From Symbiodinium microadriaticum (taxonomy: Eukaryota; Sar; Dinophyceae; Suessiales; Symbiodiniaceae), in the NCBI GenBank assembly GCA_001939145.1, contig LSRX01000579.1, forward strand, positions 329,742 through 393,741: a stretch of 64,000 bases of DNA. The letters are read 5' to 3'. Shown here in pieces: positions 52,332 through 63,320 of this stretch; the stretch's first letter is position 1, and each line of letters begins with the position of its first letter. Under the pieces are notes generated by a model, which ran no database searches, had not been told where the DNA came from, and worked only from the letters and a program-made list of their open reading frames with translations. The position numbers and the translations under genes are program-made.

Positions 52332-53189
52332 TTGCATTCGCCAACTTCAAGCCAGAGATCGTGGGGTCAGCGAAGGAAGATGGACTACGTATCTCTCAAG
52401 TTGGCTGCTTTGCTCTCTGGAAAGCGTTCAAACTGGAGCTTGAAGGCAAGGCTCAAGACCATTTTGGAAAAACAGCCCGCTCGATGCCTCGTTCATGCCA
52501 GTGCCAGGCCAACTTCAGACGCTTCTTTCCAGTCCACTACGTCCGTCTGCAAAGATGAAAAGGCCGCGAGACCAGATGCAGCTGCCACGGCTGGCATCCT
52601 GCATGGGGCACCTGCAGATGAACGAGTCAGGCTGCCAGGCAGACGGGATCCGTCACATGAAAGGGAAGTGCAAAGGGCCTTTTTGGTTCAACCCCGTGGA
52701 GGAAAGATCGTGCGGCAGGCGCTTGACACTGCACACGCTGAGTCGTCAGCAGAACCCAACAACTTGAGCATGCAGGTTTTCGCCCTGGTCGGGAAGAAAA
52801 CATCTAGCCGGCTCGAGGCACCGACCCAAGATACTGGCTGGGATTCCCAGCGTGTGCTATGTCATATAAGAAGCCTCCCACCAGATTCGATCAGCGCAGT
52901 GCTTTCCGCGAAGAGGTCCCAGCACTTTTCTCCACGGCAAAACCTTCGAGCGGATGGTCTCGAGCCTGTGCATTCAGCCCCATTTGGCGAAGCCTACAAG
53001 AATGTAAGCTCTCAGCAAGAAGCAGGTTATAAAGAAGCTAAGGCTTCAGAAGCTCTCGGGTCGGGGCGAGGAGCCTTTGACCCGGCAGACCTTCCGGCAG
53101 TCGAGAGCGTACAGCTAGCAGGCTTCATGGGCCAACCCTCATCAGCGGGGCGCCTTAGAGGCAAGAGACGCTTTCCCCGTGGAGTTTAG
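52332..53189 (+). CDS. Hypothetical 285-codon open frame
   Basis: The longest uninterrupted frame of the 41-57 kb stretch outside mobile elements. It starts MHSPTSSQRSWGQRRK and ends RLRGKRRFPRGV. No domain, signal peptide or membrane segment is evident. A shorter frame overlapping its start reads IVGSAKEDGLRISQVGCFAL, which looks at least as protein-like, so this may be a chance frame across two exons. Confidence 0.2.
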   Translation: MHSPTSSQRSWGQRRKMDYVSLKLAALLSGKRSNWSLKARLKTILEKQPARCLVHASARPTSDASFQSTTSVCKDEKAARPDAAATAGILHGAPADERVRLPGRRDPSHEREVQRAFLVQPRGGKIVRQALDTAHAESSAEPNNLSMQVFALVGKKTSSRLEAPTQDTGWDSQRVLCHIRSLPPDSISAVLSAKRSQHFSPRQNLRADGLEPVHSAPFGEAYKNVSSQQEAGYKEAKASEALGSGRGAFDPADLPAVESVQLAGFMGQPSSAGRLRGKRRFPRGV

Positions 53190-53199
53190 AAGACAAGAA

Positions 53200-56100
53200 T
53201 GCAAGTCAATGCAAAACACAGAGTGTTCCCTGAAAGGAAGATGCGGCAGCTCCAGGCAACTGTATCTGGAGAAGACACCTGACATGCTTTGAGAAAGGAT
53301 GTCGCTGCTGAAAAGGTCCCTGTCAGCTATTCTTGTGCATGTGACACTCTCTGGGGAGAAGGGTTACACGGATGGACACGCCAAGCAAGCAAAAGAATCC
53401 TTGTTTCGGGAGGAGCGGTGTAGCGGCACGTGGCCTGGAAGAAACAGCACATGTCTGGCACGAGATCGCTGCTGCAGTTGTAGACGAGAGGACTCCTACA
53501 GTAAGCCCATGCGGAGGCACGGAGTAAGGGAGCGTCGGACTCCACAAGACGCGTGTCGGTGACAAGAGCACCAAAAGGCAGCGGCTTCTCTTTTATAGAG
53601 CATGCGCAGACACCACGCAATTTGACCAAATGCACCGTGTCAAGCTGAGTTGCCGAACCTTCCTAGGACGGGCGGGTCCCAGAACAAAATCCCCAGTCGC
53701 TGAAGTCATTGCTGGACGGCTGGCTGGCAGAGAGCAGCGGCAGCCATCCAAACAAGTGCAACAAGTGCATGCAGCTACTGCTCACCTCGTCCGGGCCTTC
53801 TTGTACGGAAGCTAGCTCTGCAAGAACTCTGCACAACCTGAACTCAGCGAGAGCTCGGAGAAAATGCCGTGCACACAGCCTTGGCAAGTTTGGAAGCTCC
53901 TGCGGCTGCCTCTTGTGTGAAATGGCCTGTGCGTTTTACTCGCGCTTGGTCAAAGTCTCAACTGCGTGATCTATCTTTTTTCAGCCATGGCACACGACGA
54001 CAGGAATGATGCAAGAGAAGTCGGAGCAGCTTCATTAAAGCTAGACTGCTAGACCCTGAAGAACCTGGAACCCAGCCCCTGAACCCTGAACCAGAACATT
54101 TTCCTGTGCGCTGGCGAGTTTTCTTGCCGACAGGCAGAGGGTGCCTCAGAAGCATTGCATAATGCAGGATGTCTTGCGTCCACATCCAGCATGGAGGCCT
54201 TGACATTGTGGGATGCAGGGATGCGTCCGAAAGCACGAAGTGCTCCATAGCCAAGTCGGACTGAGCGAGTCTACCATAGACTCTGGCTCCACCTCAGGCC
54301 TTTGGCCCCGGAACTCTACCCGCCCTGAAAACCTTGAAACCACATGCAATGCTTTCCTGGCTGGTGGCATAGCAATGCCCGGACAATGCTGTAGGCAAGC
54401 CGGTCGCACGGCCCAGCACCCTAACCCCGTTGCAGAAAAGCTGTGCCAAATGAGGCGGATGCGAAAACCTGGCCTGCGGCCAGAAGGCAGGACCATGGAG
54501 TCTCGAGCTTCGACCCAGGCTGTGAATCATTGCTGTGTCTTTCTCTGAGCGCTCGAGCAACATGCCCAGCCGCGTGTGCCGGTTGAGTGTGCAGCCGGGC
54601 AGAGCGCAGAGAAGAGGAGTGCACCGGAGAGCATTGGGTCTGCGACTCCCAGGCGAATTACTGCCAGGCTTACCTCTTAAGTGCATCTGTACTACCTGAC
54701 TGTTGGCACTATAAGCCCCCTTGACTTCGCCTTGCCTGAGCGTTCATGTGCAGCGGCTTGGGATTCAAATCTTGTGGATCGAGAGTGATGATCGCATGCC
54801 GTATCAGGGACTCTCTGGAAAAAGATGTGGCCTCTCTGTGTCTAATCCCTTGTGCATACCTATAAACAGATTGACAAAAACGTGAGACATTTCAAGTGTT
54901 TTTAGGTGAAAGCTTTCGAGTGTGCAGACGAGGCAGGGGCCCTTGCAGTGCTGCGCGCCTTGGGACGCCAACGAGATTGCAAGGGGGCAACAAGGATTAT
55001 CTATTTGCGGATTGCCGTCCGACAACGCAAGCACCCACACGAGCAATTTTGCGCGGTGGTGTGGAAAAGTAGGTCGCGAATCCACTGAAGGCAGCAGAGC
55101 GCTTCAGCCTGCTAGCATCATGATGACCTGCCATGCTAAACAGAACAACTTCAGGGATTAGTGTTTAGGGTTTAGATTTCAGGGATATTCAGGGATCAAG
55201 GCTACCAAGAACGGACAAGCAAATCCAAAAGACATGGAAAACCCGATTATCACGAACGACTCCTGCCGAGAATCGGTCCGGCTGGGTGGAAGCCTCGAGT
55301 GTGCCCCTCATGTAGCTGATCTGGTTCCTTGTTGGGGATATATCAAACATGATGGCTCTTAATCCTTATAGGGTTTTATTACAACAAAGAAGTGAAATTG
55401 TATTCAACAAGGACCCAATGAACTTCTTCAGGGAAGAGCTCGTCCATGCACCATGCAACGCTGCATGCAGGCAGTGATCATAGCTCCCTGGAGATCAGCT
55501 GGCCGTCGCAAAGGCGACCTGTCACCAAAAGTGGGTTTAGGGTTTAGGGTTTAGGGTTTAGGAACATTTGAGCATCCGTCTAAGGCGGGAGACTGCACCG
55601 TGATCGCTTTCCCACGCCGCCAGCTGAAACCCTTTTGCTTGCAGCTACATACCAAAACCCTAAACCCCCAACCTTGGGGGCTCCATGGCTAACAGGGATG
55701 GACATAAGATTCACTTGACATAGCTGTCTGGAACTTCTACGTACCGAAAATTAAACAGGCCATGGGTGTTTTCCGCTTCAAAAAATCCTCTAGCTCACTG
55801 TCGGAGCAAGTCAAACCCAAACCATCTTCAATATAGGTTGCGTTGCAACTTCTGTAGGATGAGTTGAGAGGGCATCAACGAATGCTGCTTCCCAGACATG
55901 CACAATGTCAAGAACAACCTGAGCTGACAACAAACCGATGGTATGTAACAACACGTTAAAGTTTCAAAATCCTCGAACGTTGCCCGAAAAAGGGTTTGTA
56001 TGTATGAGCACATGAACTGTTCTCAAATTCTGGTTGTCTCATGGTAGGCCCCTTTGCGCAAACTCTCGGAATGCTGTTTCACAAGCATCTACAGCCTCAT

Positions 56101-59100
56101 GATGCTTAGTTGGGAATAGCAAATCGGTCCCTTGCAGTAATCCCTCTAGATATCATCTCGATGTGCCAAGCAGCTTTGTTGTCGAAACAAGTGGCGCCCG
56201 TCATGCTGATGTCATGCACCATCGACGGCAGAATCCGGCACCTGCGGGATCTTTTTACCGCAGAAGAGTCCGAGTGTCTCTTCTTCACGCAGCTTAGGAC
56301 CCTAAGCTAAAATCGTGCCTCGAGCACATGATGCCCACAAACAACCGCAGACTAGAAAGAGTGGTGGGCTCCAGCAAGACCGGAAGGTCGCGTGTCAGGG
56401 TGCCAGCTGTCATGGGCATCTCGCTGGACGAGTTCAGTTCAAGCCCAAACACGGTCGACATGCCGCCGCATGCGACCTAGCCAACAGCCGCCCAGACACC
56501 ACCTCTGGCTTCATTGAGCCAAAAGCAGCGAATTATGTCTGCAAGTCCGTCACTCCGCATGCTGGGGATGCAGGCGTTACGACTGCATGTGATGCTTACA
56601 TTACGTATCTCCACCGTGGCACTCTTTGGATGCATGCCCCACCTCGCAAACTGACACACCCTCTTAAAATGCCCACACGTGAAGAGTTTAGGGATTTACA
56701 ACTCTGAATCCCAAACCCCAAACCGTGAAACCCTCAAACTCGCTTCTTCATGAATCCGTGACTTCGGCGCTCTTCGGCGAATGGCAAACACACCCCTGCC
56801 CCCCAAGTTGTCCCACACCGAAATCTGAAACGGAAAAGGCTTCATGCACATCCTTCAAGTAGCAGAGGGTTGGAAATTCCAGCACCAGCTTCCACAAAGA
56901 AGAACCATTGCCCTGAACTCAGGATCCCCGGATACTTTAGCCTCCTACATTCTGCTCACTGCTCACTAACCGTAAGATTTTTCCACCGTCGGCGTCTGTC
57001 GGAAAGCTTCGAAGGGAGTGCCAAGTCTCAAACCTCTTCCACAATCCTCGGTAAGCAGGCACAAGGGTTCTTTCAGTCTGCCAGGGAGGGTTCTAGGAGG
57101 GTTCTTTAACGGTTTAGGGGTTGAGGGGTCCACAATCCTCGGCAAAGCGTGCAAGCTTCTGGGTTTACTCTTGGAGTGTCCTGTTAGGGCTTAGGGTCTG
57201 GGATGAGGGGCTCAATTTTGATGTTACGGACCTCAACAAAGCTCACAGTAGTCTTTGTCGCTTCTTACGGGCACGCTATACTTAGCTTAACAAATCTCGA
57301 GAAGGGCCTACGTTCACGAAGGCTTGGAGAGCATTTTCGTGCCCCCAACATTCAGGCATCCCTTTTAGGGAGACGCTGTCAAATTATGCAAAGGAAGAAA
57401 GGGCCTGGCGGCCTTGAGGATTTCGGTATGCTTTTTTTGGTAGTCACGGCTTTAAAGGTTTGGGGGTCTTGGGGGCTTGCAGCTTTGCAGGGTCGGAAAG
57501 AGAGCTTCAGCGCCTGAGGGCCATGGGCTTTTCAAGTGACAGGGTCTAGGTTGAAGGCCACTACGTAGACTTGTCGGGCTTCACCTAGTTCCCAAAAGTA
57601 GCGCCTTAGACAGGACGCAATTCCTGCTCGTCGCAGTTCCGTTCAAAAGAGGTACCCCAGAGCCACAAAGAAGCATGTGGGGATTAGGTTTAGATTGTCC
57701 TGAGATATTTCAGGCGCCTAGGTAAGTGCGCGTAGCTGAAAAGCATCGCAGTTCAACTAAACAGCCTTTCCGAACCAAAGCTCACACGAGGAAGGGTCCC
57801 CCTTGTAGGTCCCCAAACTACTACGGCACCCTTACATTAGAGAACCACCCACACGCACATGCCAAGCTACGACGCCGTTGGCTCAGGATCACTCGCCTGT
57901 CTCGATGCTGAGTGTTTTGGGGATTTAGGATTTATGGGTTTGGGGTTTAGGGGTTTAGATACGAATTTGTAGGATCCACGTTTTAGAGATCCAGTCGCAG
58001 CGACCTAGGTAAACCCAGAGACTCCAAATTCCTCTGCTTACGCAGCATTCGCAAGCGGAAACTCATAGTCCCGAGTGCTGCGTTCCCTTCCAGGGGCCCC
58101 AAGAACGAAGAAAATTGATCGGCTAAGGCAGCTCCTGAAAGGGCTTCCGGTTCAACCGATGGGTAGCTGGGTCTAAGAATGTCCTCGGAAAGGACCATGT
58201 GTTGAAGTACTAAGTACCTCGAAACGACCATACTGCAAGATACCAACTGTACCGCAGATCTATCCAGAAGACAGGATTAAGGCCGTCTGCGTACTACAGG
58301 GATCTGGACACCCAGTGGCAACTAGTGGCGACATTGCTGATCGCAGATACACTAACACGATACAGGCCTATTCCAAACATCACGGCCCTCCTAGTATGAG
58401 GCCTCAGTCCCTTTAAAGGCCCTCAAACAACTCAGATGTTTAGGGCTCGTAAACAGGGAGGTGTCTGCAGCTTCCAGGTACAAGTAGGGCTCAGGGTTCA
58501 AGTCTTGAGCACCTCATGTTGACTATGTCGCTTACCGCCTTGTGTGCTGTAGATCCGGCTTAGGTTTTTTACTGCAATTATTCGGATCGAAATGGTTTCT
58601 AGGTTCCAAGGCTTGGGCTTTGAAGCTTCGAGTTTAGGATTAGGTGGCTCCCTGGAATGATAGAGCTACTCCACTCACGGGCTCCCGCGATCCCACCTTG
58701 AAGACACCGTCTCGGAGGTGTATGTGAATTTCGGAGAGAGCTTAAGCCTTACATGCACCCTTAGTGTTCAGAAGGCCCATGCTACTATGGTTCCGGTCAA
58801 AGCTCTGAAACCTGACCGATGGCCTCTGCATCCAAGGAGCCCCTTGCTGCAGTGACGGGGATCATTGATTACAGACACAGGAATCTGGGTCTAGCTCTCT
58901 GGTCGCATGGGCACCGCAAAGAGCCATTGATAGAATCCTCCTGGTCTGCACTTCGTCTTTGCAAGTAGAACGGTGCGGCTGTGGTCTGAGCCATGATGCA
59001 GAACTTTTCCTACGAGGAGAGGTTCTTTCTTCCCGGGTCCGAGGTGAGGGCCATCCAGGAGGCGAGGAGATGGGCAACGCTAGAATGAAATTGAAAACTC

Positions 59101-59220
59101 TAAAGACGTGCGCCTGTTTTCTCGGGCAAAGGGCTTCAGTAATGTCGCGTCTTGTCTCTGCTCATGAGGGTCTGCATGCCTTAACACGCCCCCTCGGACC
59201 GTGCCTTTTGGTGCGGTCCG
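53200..59220. other. No recognised gene
   Basis: Several open frames of 60-130 codons on both strands lack recognised motifs. TTTAGGG units occur at 55530-55562 with CCCTAAA at 55655-55672, and again at 57918-57958. The left LTR of the copia-type element may lie near the right end, but its partner is outside the window. Confidence 0.4.
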
Positions 59221-59224
59221 CATT

Positions 59225-59920
59225 TCAGACCACATGCACGCGTCCAGCTGTACAGCACTGCGCTGGCTGAAGTTCCATCAGCAAAGCTTCACGCAAAGTG
59301 ACGGTGCGGATCCTCCGGGCACTTCCTCGTAGATTTCTGCATCCCGGAAGGTGGAAAGCATAGCCTCTGGAAAGCACACAGCACACATGGTCATTCTCGG
59401 TCATGACCAATGCTTCTCCGCCTTCGCGTGGCTCCGGGTCCTGCCTGGCTCCAGGGGCGATCACCATGTATCCTCTGGGCGTCGTGTTCTGCGGCGTCGG
59501 GTTAGCCTTGGCTGTTGGGTGTGCCACGCTTGCCCACGCCCTTCCGATCATCTCCTGCACATCTGCCTGACCAGCCGGACGTGGATTGGCTCCACCCAGG
59601 AACTGACCAGACTGCTGTCCTTCACGCGGGTCAGCCCGATCGTCTGACCTGGTACTTGTGCTTGTTCTCGACGACTCGCCCCCTGGGATCTGAACGACTG
59701 GTGCTCGGGTTGCACCCTGGGACCCCGACTCCTCGGCAACACTAAAAACGCCACCATGGACTCGGCTTTGTGCTCGTGGTTCTCGGCTTTGTGCTCGTGG
59801 TTCTTGGCTTTGTGCTCGCTGTGGTTCTGGGCTTTGTGCTCGCTGCGGTCCTTGGCTTTGGCCCTCCGCCAGGTCTTGTCTGCGAACGGGCAGCCGACTC
59901 AAGCCCTTGGTTGGTGGCAA
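59225..59920 (-). CDS. C-terminal Cys/His-rich extension of the copia-type element
   Basis: The frame ends at 59225 after a Pro/Arg/Glu/Gln-rich spacer. Its last 60 residues contain HVCCVLSRGYAFHLPGCRNL, TVTLREALLMELQPAQCC and a short tail. The pattern of a Tyr/Phe-His-x-Pro-x-Cys pair, then a helix, then Pro-x-x-Cys resembles a small metal-binding module. From memory, a similar end follows RNase H in other dinoflagellate copia-type elements; this was not checked. Function unknown. It is one frame away from the membrane-segment frame, so the two were probably once continuous. Confidence 0.5.
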   Translation of the reverse strand: MPPTKGLSRLPVRRQDLAEGQSQGPQRAQSPEPQRAQSQEPRAQSREPRAQSRVHGGVFSVAEESGSQGATRAPVVQIPGGESSRTSTSTRSDDRADPREGQQSGQFLGGANPRPAGQADVQEMIGRAWASVAHPTAKANPTPQNTTPRGYMVIAPGARQDPEPREGGEALVMTENDHVCCVLSRGYAFHLPGCRNLRGSARRIRTVTLREALLMELQPAQCCTAGRVHVV

Positions 59921-60026
59921 ACTCCACCTTCAAAGAGTACTGCCACCGCCCCCCAATGAACATCACTGCCATGCCGGTCAGCAGGCCAATCAGGAAGATC
60001 AAGATAACCTGGTTGCCTGCAGTCAA
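59742..60026 (-). CDS. Membrane segment and minisatellite after RNase H
   Basis: A frame of 94 codons with one strong hydrophobic segment, VILIFLIGLLTGMAVMFIGG, followed by WQYSLKVEF and a Thr-Lys-Pro-Arg-Thr repeat. The repeat comes from a 21-24-bp minisatellite at about 59760-59870, which in the adjacent frame reads as Glu-Pro-Arg-Ala-Gln-Ser units. A single transmembrane helix after RNase H is unusual for copia elements and recalls the place of an envelope-like ORF, but one helix proves nothing about envelope function. Confidence 0.5.
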   Translation of the reverse strand: MTAGNQVILIFLIGLLTGMAVMFIGGRWQYSLKVEFATNQGLESAARSQTRPGGGPKPRTAASTKPRTTASTKPRTTSTKPRTTSTKPSPWWRF

Positions 60027-60149
60027 CGTGTTGAGGTACTCCAGGATAAAAAGGCAAACTTCACGAGGAGGGATTCAACAAGGTCCTCGTTGGTGCCCTG
60101 AACAGAGCAACCCTGCAAGTTCATAGCCACAAGCATCTGGGCCAGTCGA

Positions 60150-60539
60150 AAGACTCGGCTGCCCTGGCTTCCGTTGCGCCCGCGGCGCTCGATGTACTCA
60201 CCTTCTCCCACGCGCTCGCCGTTGTCCGTGACCATGCCGAGGATGAACAACAACATCAGCAACCTCTTGGCTGCCAGCACTTTGGTGCCAAGGTCTGCGG
60301 GGTTGACCTCCGTCGGCACAGCTGCTATGCGCAGCTCCTTTCTAGCCACCCAGCCTTGCAGCCACAAACAGGACGTGGCCAAGTGCTTCACTCTCCCCAC
60401 GCCGCTGCGTGAGGCGATGGCTCTTGCCCGAGCTGTCGGCCCTGGCCACCAAGTTCACGTCCTCGGGCCGCACTCCTTGTAGGAAAGCCACGGCCTTCCT
60501 GACCAAGATGGCCTCGCCAACGGTCTGGGTCAATGCCAC
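60150..60539 (-). pseudogene. Distal RNase H of the copia-type element, frameshifted
   Basis: Two short frames continue the RNase H domain that the long frame leaves near 60540. First comes LTQTVGEAILVRKAVAFLQG and ARADSSGKSHRL, then in the next frame RVKHLATSCLWLQGWVARKE and VNPADLGTKVL. These match the usual H-I-x-x-x-x-x-W-x-Q and P-x-D-x-x-T-K end of copia RNase H. Two single-base shifts within 200 nt are implied. Confidence 0.65.
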
Positions 60540-62990
60540 CAGCTCGGCTCATTGTGACGACTTTCTGGGACCTGACAAAGGAAAACGCCAGGGCCCCATC
60601 CACATATATCTGTCCCGAACTCAAGCTCTTCCTGGTGGCTCGGTCGTTGGCAAAGTTCGAGTCGGAGACGGCTTCGACCAGGTGGCTGGCTGCCTTGGTC
60701 GGCTTGGCTGTGGGCGGCTCTCCCTCGCACCTCATGATGGACTCGCCTTGGCGCATCCTCAAGTTGATGCCATACCCCTGGGTTCCCCAAAGGTAACCGG
60801 CCAAGTGCTCCAGCACCTTCTGCGACGTGGTTGTGGGCTTGCTTGCCTTGGACGCCAAGTGCTGTATAACCACTTGAGCGTCTGGCCTTTCACAACTTAT
60901 ATAAAGAAGCTTCCCAACGACTGTCCTGAAGGTGGTGCTGGCCTCGGCGCTCAATGCGTTGCCCTCGTCCTTGTCGAACACATGCTCCTGCGGGCCTGGG
61001 GTGCTGCGCTGCTTGGGCTTCCCGGTGAGCTCCCAGATGTCATAGTAGAAGCGAGTGGCCGGCCGCACGGTGATGCTGTGGTCGGCCTCTATCAAGTAGC
61101 GCCGCTTCAAAAACTCGAACTCATCTCCCGGCTCAACGTAGGGCCCCGCAATCTTAACCGTGTACTTGCTCTTGAGTTTCTGGTGCAGGGGCTCGACATG
61201 TCGGGAACGCCTGTGGACTGTGGACAACATGTCATCCACATGGAGTTGTGCCCCGTAGCTGCCACAGAGTGACCTGTAGAGTGTGGGCACTTCGGTCATG
61301 CCCTCCAAGTGGCAGCACGTGAGGTCACCGTTGAATTTCAAAAACCACTCCTGCGCCCCGCGCCTTTGCCCGGGCAGCACCCTTCCAAGCTTCCACCGCT
61401 TGTGCTCGCGGTGCCGCTTGTACCACGAGGCCGGGGAGCTGATGACAACCGGCTCGTCTGCTGGCTGCTCCACTGTGAGGTATGCGAGCTTGATGTCCAG
61501 CACATATATGGGTGTGCCCCACGTCATAGCTATCATGGGTATAAGCCGACCAAGAGGCGCCACAGAGGCGGGCGCAAACGTCTCGTCATCATTCATCTGG
61601 GTCGCCCACTTGTACTGGCGGGCCACAAGGCGCGCTCTGCGAAACCAACCATGCTCACCCTTTTTCCAGACCTTGGCAAAGGTCGTGGACAAAGGCTCGG
61701 CATCCTCGCCAATGTTCGGGAGGAGAACGCCCATCTTCTCAAGCCGCTCTATCTCCTCGATCTCGGCTGCCTCGTCCAGCTCATCAACCGTGGCCTGTGG
61801 CAATGTGGGTGGCAGGTCGTCGTTGGCCATCTCCTCGTCACCTCCAAGGGTCTCCTCCTCCTCGATGCCCGCCGTCTCGTGCCACTCTGCGTCGACCGTC
61901 TCGACGGTCCTGATGGCTGGCTCTCCGCCTCCTGGTTCGCTGCCTCTTGGGCTGTCCGCGGCCTTCCGCTTCTCGCCTTGGCTCGGCTCTGCCGGTGCTG
62001 CCTTTGGCCGGGCAGCTGGCGGCTGCTCATCTCCATGGCCGGCCTTGCGCTTCACACCGCTTGGGCTCGCGTCCGCTGCCGCCAAGAGCTCGTCCTCTGA
62101 ACTCGTGCTCGTTGGTGGGTCGCTTCCTGCTTCGTCTCCGGGGCCTTCTTGTTCTCTGGCCGGCGTTGCTGGTGCCCCGAAAGAGAGGGCCGGTGTGGCT
62201 GGCATTCCCCCCGAAGCTGCTCCAGGTGTTGCTGGCGTCGGCGGGGCAAGCAGGGCACTCGGCTCGGAAAGGATGGGCAATCCAACTGCTTGAGGCTGCT
62301 GCCTTCGCTTCGCTTGCCTCCGCTTCTCCACCACACCGTGTTCCCACGGCAACCCAAACATCTCTGCCTCAAGGGCCTCCGCTGTCATCTGTATGTCGGC
62401 GTTGCCTCGGCGCACCGCGTTGCACTCGAGGTGGCCAAAGGTGCTCATGAGGCGGTGGGCCCCGTTGCGCGGGTTGATTCCGCACCAAATGCCTTTCAGC
62501 CACTGCGCCTCGCCCTTGTACTTGCAGACAACGCGCCCATAGACAACCTCACCAAACTCACCAAACTCACAAAGCTTCTGGTCGAACACCTTGCCTCCAT
62601 AGGCCAACTCGAAGCAAATCTTGTTGATGCCGGGCAGCAGGTGGAAGCGGTTGTAGATAAAAGCCGCGTGGCCTTGAACCCAAACTCGAAGGTGACTACC
62701 CACGCTGAGCTTCCCCTTCTTGGACTCAAACTCCTCCACAAAAGTGTTGCCCAGCCGCCTCACCGTCTGAATGGCTCGCTCAGCTGCGCCGTTGGCCTCG
62801 TGCACGCCCACCGGTGTAGTGCGTTGCTGGGTCCTCCGGCCCTGTCGGGCGGCGGCGGTGCTTCGAACCAAAGCCTTCACAGACGGCTCCCCATCGGACA
62901 ATGAGGTTCCCTGGCGCGCGCTGGGCTGTGCTCGGCTCTCTGCGTCTACCTTGGTGTAGTAGAAGTCCACCTGCACCACCGGCGTCGCAG
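60540..62990 (-). CDS. Copia integrase (part), reverse transcriptase and RNase H
   Basis: The frame runs from about 62990 to 60388, but its last 50 codons are out-of-phase readthrough. It begins at the integrase core (VVQVDFYYTKVDAE, first Asp). The second Asp (SDGEPS) follows only about 30 residues later, and then comes VGVHEANGAAERAIQ with the catalytic Glu. Roughly 60 residues between the two Asp are missing compared with the family. A Pro/Ala/Glu-rich linker of about 200 residues leads to the reverse transcriptase: ARLVARQYKW, VLDIKLAYLT (motif A) and GAQLHVDDMLSTV (catalytic VDD). RNase H starts at AVSDSNFANDRATRKSLSSG. The integrase should be inactive; the reverse-transcriptase catalytic Asp residues are kept. 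Confidence 0.8.
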
Positions 62991-63320
62991 CGACGCATTG
63001 TCGTGCGTGTTCTTGCGGCGGTGGTCGTCCCGGCTCCTTGTCTTGACGCAGCCTTCACACCAAGCAGCAAACGCCACATGTGTCAGCCGGTGTTTGGCTT
63101 GTGCCTCCTCGTCCGGCGGGCCTTCTGGCTGCCTCATCTAGGCTGGCTCCCGGACCATGCCGTCCTCCACGGGCTTGGCTGCCCATGTGCCCACGTAGGC
63201 CTCCAGCTCCTCCTGGGGCGAGGGCTCGTACTGGAATCTCTCGGACGCCTTGGGCTCCAAGCCCCCTGGGAAGCAAGTGCTGTCGAACGGGGTCATGTTG
63301 AAGAGCGTGACTCTGGGCAC
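62946..63320 (-). pseudogene. Copia integrase zinc-binding region and upstream linker
   Basis: One frame carries RVTLFNMTPFDST and LEAYVGTWAAKPVEDGMVRE, then a stop at 63138, and immediately after it EGPPDEEAQAKHRLTHVAFA followed by AWCEGCVKTRSR. H-x3-H and C-x2-C form the HHCC zinc-binding site at the start of copia integrases. The next motif (VVQVDF) is one frame away at about 62990, so an indel separates them. Confidence 0.6.

Noticed and set aside
60409..62904. Plus-strand frames of 250-336 codons opposite the copia-type element
   Set aside because: Antisense shadows of the integrase-RT frame; Ser/Leu/Gly-rich with no domain.
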